64,000 nt of DNA from Undaria pinnatifida (lineage: Eukaryota; Sar; Phaeophyceae; Laminariales; Alariaceae), in the NCBI GenBank assembly GCA_012845835.1, contig JABAKD010000005.1:3680655-3744654 (forward strand), read 5' to 3'. Below the pieces are notes generated by a model, which was not told the DNA's origin, did no database searches, and saw only the letters and a list, made by a program, of their open reading frames with translations. The position numbers and the translations under genes were made by a program. Below are positions 23,265-59,800 of this stretch, piece after piece. Positions within the stretch are counted from its first letter, which is position 1. Each line of letters starts with the position of its first letter.

Positions 23265-24230
23265 ATCTTGTACTTTTGTTTTTTTCGACGATTTTGGGTT
23301 TAGGGGCGCACCCCGTCATTTTCAGAAAATGTGTCCGACGAAAAGTGCTACGTCTAGCGTGGCGCGCGTCCTCTCTCCCGGGGCTGGGCCCTTCAAACCG
23401 ACCCCGGGTATTTAATTGCCACCGGCAGAGCTAAGGGGCTCCCGCCTGATGTCCTTGCCCCTCTCACTGACCTGGTTCCGCCCGGACCCAAACCGCCCAT
23501 GGGTACTCGTAGTACTTTTATTTCGTTTCAATTAGGCTCATCCCATCATGAAATGTCAAAGACGAGAAAATACAGTAGTAAATAGCGCAAAAAGAAGCGA
23601 AACCGAATACGAACCGGAAAACGGAACTCCGGAGTTTCGTTCAAAACGAAACTCCCTCTAGAATGAGGTAAATAGACGTGACCGTTTTTTTTTTTCGTGC
23701 CAAATGTTGACATGGGCTAGGGTAGGGGTTAGTCGGTTCAGGGTTATTTATGTTGGAGCTAGGGGAGGTTGTGGGGCCCAAAAAAGAGAAGCAATTTTGA
23801 AAAAAAAAACTTGTTTTTGTCGTTTTAGACAGAGGAGTTCCGTTCTAAAACAGAACTCCGGCTCGTTCTAGAGCAGAACTCCGGAATCCCGCTTACCGCC
23901 ATCCCAAAACAACTATTAAGAGGACGAAAATCCGATGCAAAGAGGAGGGAAACCCCATGCCCTGTACCATTTTATAACTAATTTTCAAGGACGTCAGCCG
24001 TGAGTTTGACGAATTTCAGGTCAATACTCATCTTTGCAACCTGCCATTTGTATGCTGTTGTACGTTTTTGTTATTCTTTTTTCCAGTATGATGGCCGCAT
24101 TTCCTGATTTTCGCACGCCGAGGTCCTTATTTTGTCATGCCTCCCTGGCTCTTTCTGTCGTAATTTGTAACACCCCTTCGACGCCCAGCCCACACCGCTT
24201 TTTTGCAGTTTTTTTTTTTCGGTCTGGCGT
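23265..24230. other. No gene seen
   Basis: Contains palindromic gttccgttctaaaacagaactcc around 23848-23871 and related ggagttccg/cggaactcc pieces from 23625. Function unknown. Confidence 0.4.
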
Positions 24231-24233
24231 TGT

Positions 24234-24290
24234 TGTTGTTGGTGGTGGTGGTGGTGGTGGTGGCGGTGTTGGTGTTGTTGATGGTGGTGT
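24234..24290. repeat. (GGT)n/(GTT)n microsatellite
   Basis: Continuous G/T triplets. The His-rich reverse ORF through it is not credible. Confidence 0.9.
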
Positions 24291-25174
24291 GCTTCAATTA
24301 TGACGGAACGGCATCGCGCTATCGCACCGTTTTTTGTGACTTGGTGATCGGCGGTGTCGTTGTTGCTAGTAATATCAGGAAGAGGTGTTGTTGTGATTGT
24401 GATATCATGAGCGTTCACAGCCTGTGACCATAGCAGGGGTATCTCGCTACATACGATAGGATAAATAACAAGGACGGACAATTGGGCGTGCCGATGTGGC
24501 TGGGGACAAGTAACGGTATATGGTGACGGCAGTATAGCGCATTTCATGATTATTGTTCTTTCTAACCGGACTGCGGCACACAGCACACCCACATCGCACG
24601 CCCCAACGCCGGTTGATATACGATACCCTGGCACCATATACCAGGTGCGATACTTTTCCCAGTGTTGTGGTCCCATCATATCGTACGTGAACAGGTAATT
24701 TATGTGGCAGGCACTGCTGCTGCTGCTGCTGTTGTGGTTTTTGTTCGTATCGTATCATATCGTATATGTCGAGGAAAAAAGTACCGTGGCGGCAAGGATG
24801 CACAGCCGGCACGTCTATAGCAGCTGGTCCATCAGATTCCGTAAAAAGGAAAAGCGCATTTTTTTTTTTGGGGGGGGGGGGAGGTTGAGGGTTATTTGTT
24901 GCCGCCATTTTGTTGTTTTGTGGTCTTTGCGACTACTATCCCTGCGGCTTGTTTAATTTTTTCGTCATTTTTCGTTGTTTGCTTAGGTATACTGCTGTAC
25001 ACGATTTTTTTTTTTTTTTGTGGGTTTTTCTAGGCGTTTCAGCCGCCTTTACCACATCACCGTTGGATTACTTTCCAGGAAAACATATTTACGGAAATCA
25101 GGGAATTTCGCGAGCCCCATTTGTGGTTCCAGTATTTATGAGAACGATAAATTCGAAGACGGCAGTGAGTGTGG

Positions 25175-25640
25175 CTCCCAATAGTGCCGGTATACCCACC
25201 CAATACACCGGCACTATTCAGGACACCGGCACTGTTGGCCGCCAGCCCAATATACCGGCACTATTCAGGACACCGGCACTAGTGGCCGCCAACTCAATAT
25301 GACGGCGCTATACAGTAGTACACCGGCACTATTGGCCGCCAGATTAATGATAAATGTACTATTGAAGACTCCGGCACTATTGGCAATACATAATACCGGC
25401 ACTATTCGAGGCACAGGCACTGTCGACAATATTTTGTTGACGATATTGAATATCGGCACTATTCAGGACACCGGCACTGTTGGCTGCCAGCCCAACATGC
25501 CGGCACTACTCAGGACGCCCGCGCTATTGGGAATTGGGTTACTACTATAGATTGAAAGTTACTAAACAGTTGCAATCGTTTCAAGCGATTCCACCGGCAC
25601 TATAGAGAGCAGTGGCACGGTTCAAATGGCACTATTGAGA
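25175..25640 (+). repeat. Minisatellite built on CCGGCACTATTC
   Basis: More than ten degenerate units of caccggcactattcaggaca, some followed by ggccgccagcccaatata. Spacing is 24-70 bp. Confidence 0.8.
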
Positions 25641-25999
25641 GAGACCCCCAGTGTATTGCCCGAAACACTTCATTCGTCCATCTGGTGCCGAGGGCCGAGG
25701 ACAAGAGTTGGCCCGCCTGCTAAATTCTTTGACATCATTGTCGTCGCGGCAACCCGTTCGTCCCCCCCGCGCGCAACTACACAGCAATGCTCGAAGCGTT
25801 CTATGAAGCACAGCGGGGGGCACGATTTTCAGATGGCTCGGTTTACGAGAAATGGGATGGCTTGGCACGGGCACAAAAACAGCTACTCGTACTGCTGTTA
25901 CAAACACCCTCTTGGCAGTTGATTATATCTTGATTATAGTATAGTGACCGCAGAAAAACGGCGATTGGCGATATTTTTCAAGCGTTTACGAGTAGTAGT

Positions 26000-27480
26000 G
26001 TGAGCGCGCGCGCAGCTGTACGAGTAGGATCATGCTGCCTGCACCCGTCCCGTACGAGTCAGTCTTTGCATTGTTGTAAATCGGACACCACTTTTTGTCA
26101 TTCCATCAACCAGCAGTTGGCGATGAATTATCGTCATTTTTCGGCGTTTTTTCTCCTAAATTTCGAAGGGGTCAAATGGCTTGGCACGGGATACTAAAAG
26201 CTAGATACAACCCATTCCCATTTAAAGAGAGTACCGCAAGGTATACTTGGCCTGAAGCACCCGTCCGCCTCCTAAACCGTACCGGCAAAGTATGCTTGGC
26301 CTGAAGCACCCCTCCGTCTCTTAAACCGTGTCGCCCCTTGTACGTGCTCGTGTGAACATGATACTGGTATGTGTGGAGTACAGGGATGGAGTATTCATAC
26401 GAGAACATGCCCCGTTTCCCACACTGCGAGAATTTTCCTAGTCAAACTTTAAGTGGTTTGTAGCACAAAACGTGATGCAGTCCCAAAAGGTCATCCCGTT
26501 TTACTGCTACTATTAATAGCTGTGTGTTGCTTTACATTAAACTAATATTTCCACCCATCTACTGCTGTACCAGGTAAAAAAAAAAATGGTATTATATGAA
26601 TCATGTCGTATGTATTTAAATAATGTAACGATGCGTCTTGTCATTATTTTCATTTCATCCGACTGGCTTGTCCCCCGACACACATGAGATATGTGTGTAC
26701 CTGGTATGATATCGTCTAGCTAATGATGGCCTGTCATTGTTTTCATTGTGTTTCAAGCCTAAGTCCGAGTACTTTGTCCCGAAACACGTGGGTGCAGGGT
26801 GCAGTGACATTTTTTTTTCTTCTTGTAGTACACATTATTTGTATAGACGTATGTTCATCGAAAAAACAAAACGGGATCATTGCTGAGAAAGCAAAAGTGA
26901 GATTGCGGAAACCCCGTCTGATGAAGGATAAATTCTGAATGCATGTTATCAAAAATTTTGCGAACGGCACACTGCGGTGTTGGTGGCAATCCACGGCGGC
27001 GGCGCCCGACACACTGCACTGCACTGCACGGCAACGGCTGCTTGGTCGCCGTACTGACCGTTGGACCCTGGGCTTGGCCGCGGCAGTTGCGGTTGCACAA
27101 GAACACAACGTTTTCGTCTCGTGTGAAGCGATTGACAGCTGCTGTAGTAGAGGTGGTGGCGCATAGTAATAGTTGTTCCAATTGAGAATCCATCAGCATC
27201 GTCATCAGCAGCATCAACCAACACCCACGAGACCATCAGCATCCACATCGTCGGTACCTGGGATCAACATCAGCGGCAATAAAGCAGAAGCTGCAGCGGC
27301 AGCCGCAGAGTGGTAGAAGCATAACCACGACGACGTTAACCACCTGCATAACCAGCAGCGGCAGCAGCATCATCAGCAGCAGCCCGTTGGTGGTGTTGGT
27401 GGCGGGGGTGGCATTGGTGGGGGAGACCACAAAAGTGTAGGCTCATCTCTGCATCAGCGGGAAAGCTTTTTAAGCCACAC
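26000..27480. other. No supported gene; family A and CAG-type pieces
   Basis: 26515-26575 is a family A fragment (atatttccacccatctactg). 27180-27420 is rich in CAG/CAC triplets. ORFs here are short and conflict between strands. Confidence 0.45.
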
Positions 27481-28049
27481 CCCACCCCCCCCCCCCCCAC
27501 CCCCCGCTCCACGTGTAATTGTTGCCAAGGCTCAAGAGACCAGCATCGTAACTTGACTTTCCACTGCCGACATCCATCCGATTACCGCTCCACCATCGCG
27601 GTACCGCGCTGCCTAGCGGTACCGCTCTACCTCGCGTCCGCGGTAGCTGGTGGCGGTGGTAGAGGCGCTGGTATATATCAGCGGCGGTGGCGGTTAGGGC
27701 GGGTCTGGGGGGAACGGGAGGGGGGTGATTGGTGGGGCGTAGCACAGACCTACCCGGGCGGGTCGACTCCTGGCTATCGCTGTTCCACAGCGTCGGCAGC
27801 AGGAGGGAGGTGGGAGCTACGTATTATTGGTGGCTATATACAGTGTTTATTTACCCGCGGAACAGCGTTTTGCCGGCAGTGGGCGCCTATTCGAAAGAAG
27901 GCGGCTATTCGGCTATTATTTATTGGAGGCATCGTAGCGAACAGCGTTTTGCGGGCAAGTGGACGCTTGTTTCGAGTTACGTTTTGGAGGGATCGACGTC
28001 TTGGAGCTTTGGGCGGGGAGGGACCGACGCATAGGAGCAAGCCTTTGGG

Positions 28050-28211
28050 ATGGACGCCAAGAAGGCGAAGTCGGGGGGAGGAGGGACGGATACCAAGGGG
28101 CAAGCGGGCGAAGGACGAGGAGGCAAGGGTCGTGTGGGGGAAGCTGCAGGGAAAGCCCTAACGCGAGAGTCGAGGGTTCGCCCAAGGAGGAAGTACTCGT
28201 ACCGGGTCCAG
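28050..28211 (+). CDS. Candidate upstream exon, unproven
   Basis: An ATG opens 54 codons (MDAKKAKSGGGGTDTKG...), Lys/Gly/Arg-rich, ending cag|gtaccg at phase 0. That phase fits the ArfGAP exon at 35088, so it could be that gene's first exon, although the intron would be about 6.9 kb. It could equally be an unrelated small ORF; a 202-codon ORF in another frame (27553-28161) overlaps it. Confidence 0.2.
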
Positions 28212-28604
28212 GTACCGCTGCGACTACTGCTGTTTGTTGTGTCATGTACGTTGACGCCATTCCCGAAAAACGAAAAGAAAATGGAAACATATACCAGGTT
28301 TATATCATACCTGTTAGTTAGTGAGTACGAGTTTATTTTTTCGTTCTTGTCATGTTGTGTTCCAGCACCCGGCATGATGTATAGGTGATGTCCCTGTTTG
28401 TATTGTATGGTATATTGTCATTAGGAGGAAAAGAGAATGCCGCTTCCGGGTCTTTTTCGTTGTGTGGCATAAATCGATACCTGGTATCGCCGTGCTCGAA
28501 TAGCCTAGAAGAAAAAATTACGAAATGTTAACATAACACGAGTACTATCTACCGAGATGTACGGAGTGGAATACGAAATGTTTTTGTTTTTATCGTGGAC
28601 CTGA

Positions 28605-28670
28605 TATGTTGAGTGTGCGTGTGTGTTTTTACGTTAAATCGACCTTTCCCACCCATCTACATGCTTATTT
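28605..28670 (+). repeat. Family A fragment
   Basis: tgtgtgtgtttttacgtta followed by acctttcccacccatctaca. Confidence 0.5.
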
Positions 28671-28984
28671 CTTAATTTCTTAAAACATGTGTTAACGGTA
28701 TGCGTGACATGAATAGTGTTACGTCTACTATTAGTATCGTAGGTCAATCAATCAGCACGACACTGAGTGTAGTGCTACGTCGTTGGGTGTTTATATCATT
28801 TCTGTGCAATGCAGCTGCCGTTATGTGTGCAGGTGAAAACCACACACAAATATGTTGATGGGAAGGAAGCGCCGGGGTAAACAGCAGTGTGTGTGTCCTT
28901 CGCTTCGAAATCCCGTCTACATCCAGCACAGCCAGTGTCCCGTGCCCATGCTTTCCTCCGAGCAAAGATGTCGGCTGACGGCAC

Positions 28985-29260
28985 TATTGCCCCTTGACGG
29001 ACGTGACGGACAGCCGTCAAGGAACTCCAGATAATAAAACTAGTACGATAAGTCCGAAGACGCCTTGACCGGTCAAAACTAGACCGCTGGATAGCCGTCA
29101 AGGAACTCCACTCTCTAAAATGGTATGATAAGTTCAAAGACGCCTTGACCGATCAAAACTAGACCGCTGGACAGCCGTCAAGGAACTCCGCACACTAAAA
29201 TAGTATGATAAGTTCAAAGACGCCTTGACGGGTCAAACTAGACCGTCAACCGACATATTT
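28985..29260 (+). repeat. 81-bp minisatellite with TTGACGG/CCGTCAA palindromes
   Basis: ccgtcaaggaactcc recurs at about 29014, 29095 and 29176, exactly 81 bp apart. Each unit contains gacgccttgaccggtcaaa. Related palindromes lie at 48.6-48.73 kb. Confidence 0.85.
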
Positions 29261-29264
29261 GCCT

Positions 29265-29345
29265 CCTAGACGGACGAGCTCTGTGCTCACAATCTACAAG
29301 ACATGAATAACACTTTGCAAATATAACAAGGTTATTTGCAGCTGG
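29265..29345 (+). repeat. Family A fragment
   Basis: acgagctctgtgctcacaat and caagacatgaataacacttt, ending aaatataacaagg. Confidence 0.55.
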
Positions 29346-29404
29346 TTATTTGGGACAGTATGACCCAGCAGCAGTAGTATATGATAAGAAGTCAAAATAC
29401 AATC

Positions 29405-29600
29405 AATCTGTGAGATCGAAGATTTCGTCGAAACTCATCTTTGCAAGCTGTGTGTGCTACCCCGATCGCGAGTATTACTGGGTGTATCCTCATGAAGGAT
29501 GTAGGTCGGCGACTCCCCTTGATACTATTATAGGTAGTATTATAGCTTGTACCAGGATCAACAGGGTGATGTTCATCAGTCTGAGCCTTGAAACCCGTTT
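29405..29600 (-). repeat. Dispersed family D, long form
   Basis: ctgtgagatcgaagatttcg, ctttgcaagctgtgtgtg, then taggtcggcgactccccttg and caggatcaacagggtgatgt, shared with 34.0-34.2 and 39.6 kb. Confidence 0.7.
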
Positions 29601-29854
29601 TTGAGGCGCACAAAATCTGACGGCTAGTAGAATGTATGCTACAAGACAGAGATAGTACAACAATGCAAATATAGCAAGGTCATTTCGGACAGTACAACAT
29701 ATTAGTATGATAATAGTACTTTGACCTATCATGTACACGTCGTATAGTATTTGCGGATGAAGGCCCCAGGCCACCCTTTGAAAACACGTAATGAGCGCCC
29801 AAATGTTGGAGGCGTCCAATATAGTACTAGTATCGTGTTATATATGTGTGAACG

Positions 29855-29925
29855 GCATGTGTGTTCTTCGCATTTAACTGATACTGCCGCCCATCTGCAT
29901 CGTGGGAACTCTGTGCTCCGTCTCG
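29855..29925 (+). repeat. Family A fragment
   Basis: gtgtgttcttcgcatttaac, then tgatactgccgcccatctgc and actctgtgctcc. Confidence 0.5.
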
Positions 29926-30329
29926 ATTGAGACCCGCGTTCATTAATAGTGGTCAAATGACCAAGACAGGCAACAAATGAGTCCCCCCCCCCCCCCTTCG
30001 TAAATGATGTGCTTGTGTTGGAGACATGCTTGTGCCTTGTGTGGGATAACGTTTGCATACGAGATGAACTGGTTGAGCTTCGTAGCCAGGTCTCGGGGTT
30101 TTGGTGGTGCAATGATGGTATTGGTTTTAGTGATGCCATTGTGTTGGTAACATGGTTGAGAAGTCAACGGATGTGCCCGCTGGACCTCGGCAGGGAGGCC
30201 AGAGAGCCCGGTTGTACTAATGATAGGATACGGTATACTAATGTTAGTATTCAGCACCCCGCCCCGCCCCCCAGTCACACTTTCTTTCCAGCCCAACTCG
30301 TGGGAGGTTTTTTACCAGGCCTTTTTGCG

Positions 30330-30525
30330 GGTTGAATGACTGCGCGCGGGTCGGACTGGGAGACCCGACCCGACTGGCGGTATTTCGAACATCTCCTGAC
30401 TCGATCTGCCCCGACCCGATCCCGCCAGTGAGGTTTCGAGCATATCCTGACCAGACCCGACCCGGCCCGCGAGATTTTGAAAGCGTCCTAACTCGACCCG
30501 CGGGTCGGTTCATGACCCGTGAAAC
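30330..30525 (+). repeat. GACCC-rich minisatellite (family I)
   Basis: gacccgacccgactggcggt and repeated cctgactcgacc-type units with gtttcgagc and gattttgaaagc spacers. Confidence 0.65.
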
Positions 30526-30659
30526 CTTACTTGTGTGTATTAAACATTTCGAGTGCCATGTCATGACACTGGTTTAGCCGGTATAGCAGTAGTCTCTACC
30601 ATACCACGTCGTACGAATCGCTGTACCAGTTCACTATCAACAGAGGTTTGTACCAGGAA

Positions 30660-30945
30660 GATACCAGGTCCGTGGATGTACCATGTAGCAGATATGTGCC
30701 AATAAACGTATACCCGGTCATACTCAAATGATATTTCCGGGAGGCGTTTTTACATGGTATATACCATGTAGCAGATATGTGCCAATAAACGGACACCTGG
30801 TCATACTTAATGGTATCCGCGGAGGCGCTGTTTGGGGGGGGACATGGCGATGCCATGTTCCTGGTAGCAGATATGTGCCAATAAATGTATACCTGGTCAT
30901 ACTCAATGATATCCGCGGAGGCGTTTTTTCGGGGGGGGGGCATGG
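30660..30945 (+). repeat. Tandem repeat, three units of about 90-110 bp
   Basis: gtagcagatatgtgccaata recurs at about 30684, 30768 and 30867. Each is followed by acctggtcata or acccggtcata and ccgcggaggcg. Confidence 0.85.
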
Positions 30946-31059
30946 CGCTCGAAGCATGGGGGCGTGAACGTAAATTTCACCTATTGCTGCTGCTCCGTAC
31001 TCATCTCCTCTGCACAACAATGTTTGAACATTCGGGTTGTAAGATTGTTTTTTAGGGCA

Positions 31060-32990
<1,931 letters not shown>

Positions 32991-33109
32991 ACGACAGCGG
33001 CAGCGCTTACCATTGTGCTTTGTGAAAAATCAAGACTACCTTGCGAACCGGATGTCCATTGTCTGTATTCAGCGTCCCACTAGGATGGGAGTGTGGGGTG
33101 TGTTGATGT

Positions 33110-33600
33110 TCCTACTCGTTTTTGTGTATGAATACAAGTATGTGTATGTCATTGGTGCGTCTGTTTTGTGTCTTGTGTTGGTGTCTTGTGGGTTTGTGGG
33201 TTTGTTTTTGTGGGTTTGTTTTTCATGTGTTTTGTGTTTTGTATTTTTGTGTATTTGTATTTTGGTGTATTTGTACTTTTGTGTAATTGTGTTTTGGTGT
33301 CTGTCGGCGGTGGTGTTGGTTTGTTTTCCGACGTAAATTACGTTTTTGTGTGTTTGTGGTTGTGGTTGTGTATTTTGTTCGTGCGTTTTTTGTGGTTCTG
33401 TGTTTTCGGTTATTGCGCTTGTGCATGAACCTCCTTGCCCACCACCATATCGTGTGCTCGGATCGGCGTTTGCTTGTGTTTATGCAATTGTGACTGACCT
33501 GATAGCTTAGCATCTTGTCTTGATGTTCGTGCGCGTGCTTGGTTATAATTTTTGTATTTTTTATTGTGTTATTGTGTATTCTCTGACGGATGGGGAAAAT
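33110..33600. other. GT-rich stretch, no gene
   Basis: Long purine-poor run of tttgtgtgtttgtgg-like sequence, giving Val/Phe/Cys-rich spurious frames. Confidence 0.55.
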
Positions 33601-33606
33601 TGAAGT

Positions 33607-33695
33607 TTAACCCCTTTTAGAGCCCCAAAATCCCCCCTGTACTAATTTCAAGTAAAATTTCCCCCCACAAAGATCTTCCAGTGGCAAAGGCGTTG
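33607..33695 (+). mobile_element. TTAA MITE (family C) copy
   Basis: ttaaccccttttagagcccc to cagtggcaaaggcgttga. Joined at its right end to family E (ctcaccatagaagcacgtat). Confidence 0.7.
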
Positions 33696-33799
33696 AGCTC
33701 ACCATAGAAGCACGTATTTTCGTACTTGTCGTGTGTCAATTTAACTCGATTGAATTGGTAGCTGGCGTATCTTTCAGTTCCCGTGGTGGCGACAGCGCG

Positions 33800-34215
33800 T
33801 GAGATCGAAGATTTCACCGAAACTCACATATTTGCAAGCTACCTGGTACGTGTGATACCATGCTTCGATCGCGCGTTCTACGGAGTGCCACGTAGTGTAC
33901 ATGTCTTCATGAACGTTGTAGGTCGGTGTTTGTGACCATAGGGAATGCCACGGAGTGTAAATTATAAAAATAAAATACACTCCAGCTGTGAGATCGAAGA
34001 TTTTGTCGAAACTCATCTTTGAAACTCATCTTTGCAAGCTGTGTGTGATACTCGGATCGCGCGTATTACGGGTTGTGTGTCCTCATTAAGGATATAGGTC
34101 GGCGACTCCCCTTGCAACTACAGTGTAGCTATCAGGGTCAACAGGGTGATGTTAGTCAGTCTGTGCGCGGACACTAAATAACCCGTTTTTGAGGGAGACA
34201 AAATATGACAGCTGT
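33800..34215 (-). repeat. Dispersed family D, two copies, long form
   Basis: gtgagatcgaagatttcacc at 33800 and gtgagatcgaagattttgtc at 33987, the second followed by taggtcggcgactccccttg and cagggtcaacagggtgatgt. Confidence 0.7.
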
Positions 34216-34224
34216 GGAAGGAAA

Positions 34225-34305
34225 TGCATCAGTTTATCGTATGAAAATACGTGGAAGTGTTGTGAGCTAAAGCTTAATTTTTCCCCATCCGCTGGAGGAT
34301 GAAAA
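34225..34305 (+). repeat. Family E end fragment
   Basis: cgtatgaaaatacgtggaag, tgtgagctaaagctta and ccatccgctggaggatg. Confidence 0.6.
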
Positions 34306-34830
34306 AAAAAAAAAAAGCATCAGTTTATCAAGTGTATCCTGTAAGTCGTACAACCGGTGAGGGGAGGGCGGAGTTTTCAAGGGCGCGGGGGCATGGGTTT
34401 GAACAAGAGGGAGCCAGGGGGGGGGGGGGGGGGGGGGGGGCAACTCAAATTGTGCGTGGAAACTATAGATCCTTCAAGAGGATAAATCTGTTTCGGAAGG
34501 AATGCACCAGTTTATTATGTATATCCTGTAAGTCGTACAACCAGTGAGGAGAGGGCGGGTTGTTCGAGGGGGGGGGGGGGGGCAAAAGGGTTTTTTAACA
34601 GCTCTAGGTCGCATGGATGTAGGGGTTTGCTATACGCGTGATGCTAGGTCTAGGCGATGGTGCGGGTGGTGGAGAAGGAGGGGGCGTTGGGGGGGGGGAT
34701 GAATTGGAGCAGCGGCATGGATGGCTCTAGAAAGATAATGAGGTGATCTCGATGTTAGGTGGGGCGTTTGAGCAAGATGGACCGGGGAAGAAAAAGGGGG
34801 GGGGGGGGTTGGAGGAGTGTAAATGTCCTA
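34305..34830 (+). repeat. Tandem 200-bp repeat with long G tracts
   Basis: catcagtttatcaagtgtat / caccagtttattatgtatat, both followed by cctgtaagtcgtacaacc, at 34317 and 34506. G runs of 24 (34417-34440) and about 16 (34567-34582) follow each unit. Confidence 0.7.
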
Positions 34831-35012
34831 ATGAACGTTGTAGGTCGGTGTTTGTGACCAGGATTATTCCGAGAGCTAAGCATCGCGTTTCTGTATTTGT
34901 GCTCGTGTTTGGTTGTGTTTGTGGGGCAGCGATGTCCGACCTATAAGCTAAGCACGTCTTTTTGTATTTCGTGTTGTGTTTCGTGGTGTTTTTTGTGTTT
35001 TGCACGTGTGAT

Positions 35013-57999
<22,987 letters not shown>

Positions 58000-58006
<7 letters not shown>

Positions 58007-59250
58007 GCGTGAAGTGGTTCATCGTTTAGAGTTCAACGCTAGAAAGCGTTAAGCGTTAGATGTTTCACCGTTAAGAGCTAAGCGTGGAGTGGTTCATCGT
58101 TGAGCGTTGAAGCGCTGGAGAGCGTTAAGCGTTTGGAGCTGGAGTGTTAGGCGTGCAAGTGTTTCATCGCTAAGCGTTAGGCGCCGAAGAGAGTTGAGCG
58201 TGGAGTGGTTCGTCGTTAAGCGTTGAGCGCTAGAGCGCGTTAAGCGTCACGTGTTTTATTGTTCAGAGTGAAGCGCTGGAGAGCGTTCAGCGTGAAGGTT
58301 TTCGTTGTTAAGCGCTGGGCGCTGCAGAGCGTTGAGCATGGAAGTGTTTCATCGCTAAGCGTTAAGCGTGGAACGTTTCACCTTCGAGCGTTAAGGGTGA
58401 AGTGACTCATCGTTAAGTGCGAAGAGTTTCGTCTTTTAGCACTGGCGCATTAAGCGTTTGAGCGTGTGTTTAGCGCAGAACGGTTTTTTCGCTAGGCGTT
58501 TGAGGAATGTAGGCGCGAATTTTCTGACCTCGATCGTGAAGTGTGTCGAGCTTTGAAGGTTTAAGCGCTTGGATTTTCTAGCGTGGGATGCTTTTGGCGC
58601 CGGGCGTTAAAGAGCTTGAAGCGCGCGAAATGTTCCGGCGTTGCACGTTGTAGCGCTCTTGCTGAAATTGTTTAGCTCTGGGCTTGTTTCGCGTTTGGGC
58701 GTGACCCTTTTTTTGCGTTGAGCGCTTTAGCGTTAAGCGTTTTAGCGTGAACGGTTTGATTTGGTTGAGCTTTTTAGACGTTTTAGCGCGACGCGTTTTT
58801 AAGGTGTTAGCACGTGAGAAGCGAAAGGGCTGTTTGGAGGTTTCAACGTTTTAGCGCTGAACATATTTTTGCGTTCTTGACGGTGAGCGTTTTTGGCGGC
58901 CAGCGTTTTTTTTTTGCGCTGGGCGGTTTTAGCGATAACTTTTTCAGCGCTGAGTTTTTCTTTTTTGGGGGGGAGGCTTTATATGATAGCAACTCAGCGT
59001 GTTTTGCGCTGAGCGTTTTTCGCGCTGAGCATTTTCAGCTCTGTGCATTGTTAGCGCTGTTTTTTTGTTGTGTTTGTAACGTTGAGCGTGTTGGGCGCTG
59101 AGCGTTTTCCTCGGTGAAAGTTTCTAGCACTGAGGTGTTATAGCCCTGAGGGGCGTTAGCCGTGAGCGTTTTTAGCGCTAAAGCGCTAAGCATATGTAGC
59201 GCTGAAAGTTTGAGCGTTTGCGTGTTTAAGCATGAAGCACGCGCGAGAAG
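58000..59250 (+). repeat. Degenerate GCGTTAAGCG minisatellite
   Basis: About 1.2 kb of variants of agcgttaagcgt, tttagcgctgagcg and gtttcatcg. It starts inside the last ArfGAP codons and becomes more diverged away from the gene. Confidence 0.9.
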
Positions 59251-59276
59251 CGTTGGGATTTACTTGACTAAGCTTG

Positions 59277-59398
59277 GCGTGGCTTGGCTTGGCTTGGCTT
59301 GGCTTGGCTTGGCTTGGCTTGGCTTGGCGCGGCATGCCGTGACTTGGCTTGACTTTTGGCGTTTGGCTTGGCTTGGCTCGGCTTGGCTCGGCTTGAGG
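59277..59398. repeat. (GGCTT)n array
   Basis: Ten perfect ggctt units, a 40-bp break, then ggcttggcttggctcggctt. Confidence 0.95.
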
Positions 59399-59758
59399 GA
59401 AGGAACGACGGAGGGGGAGCTGGGAGAGGAAAAGAGCGGACGCCTAGAGAGAAAAGCGTTACGGCAGGCACGCGCAAGCAACACCGCCAGCACTGTTGTA
59501 TTGTTGTGTCTGCGTTGTCTTGTTTTGTCTTGGCCTGTACCCTGTTTTGCCTCTCTTGGGTGTTCTGGCCAGAGGGGAAGGAAGGAGGGAAGGGTGTGCC
59601 TGCTGTACTTAGAGGCGATTTTTTTTTGTGGACCTTGGGAGGCAGGGCGAGAGGGGGGATGGAGGGGTGCTAGAAATGATCGAAAGCTCTGCGATGGAAA
59701 CCCTGTTGATATGCCGGGTGAGATTTGATTTTGGAGGTAGGTGGTGGAGGTGTATGCG

Positions 59759-59759
<1 letters not shown>

Positions 59760-59799
<40 letters not shown>
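59760..59799. repeat. G40 tract
   Basis: Forty consecutive G followed within 30 bp by C-rich sequence (59827-59856), so the two could fold together. Confidence 0.95.

Positions 59800-59800
<1 letters not shown>

Noticed and set aside
24071-24679. 202-codon minus-strand ORF with His-rich centre
   Set aside because: Its centre is the GGT microsatellite and the flanks show no domain or codon support.
27553-28161. 202-codon plus-strand ORF
   Set aside because: No recognisable domain; it includes an internal repeat (cggaacagcgttttgccggc / gcgaacagcgttttgcgggc), and a competing frame with better start and splice signals overlaps it. Not secure enough to call.
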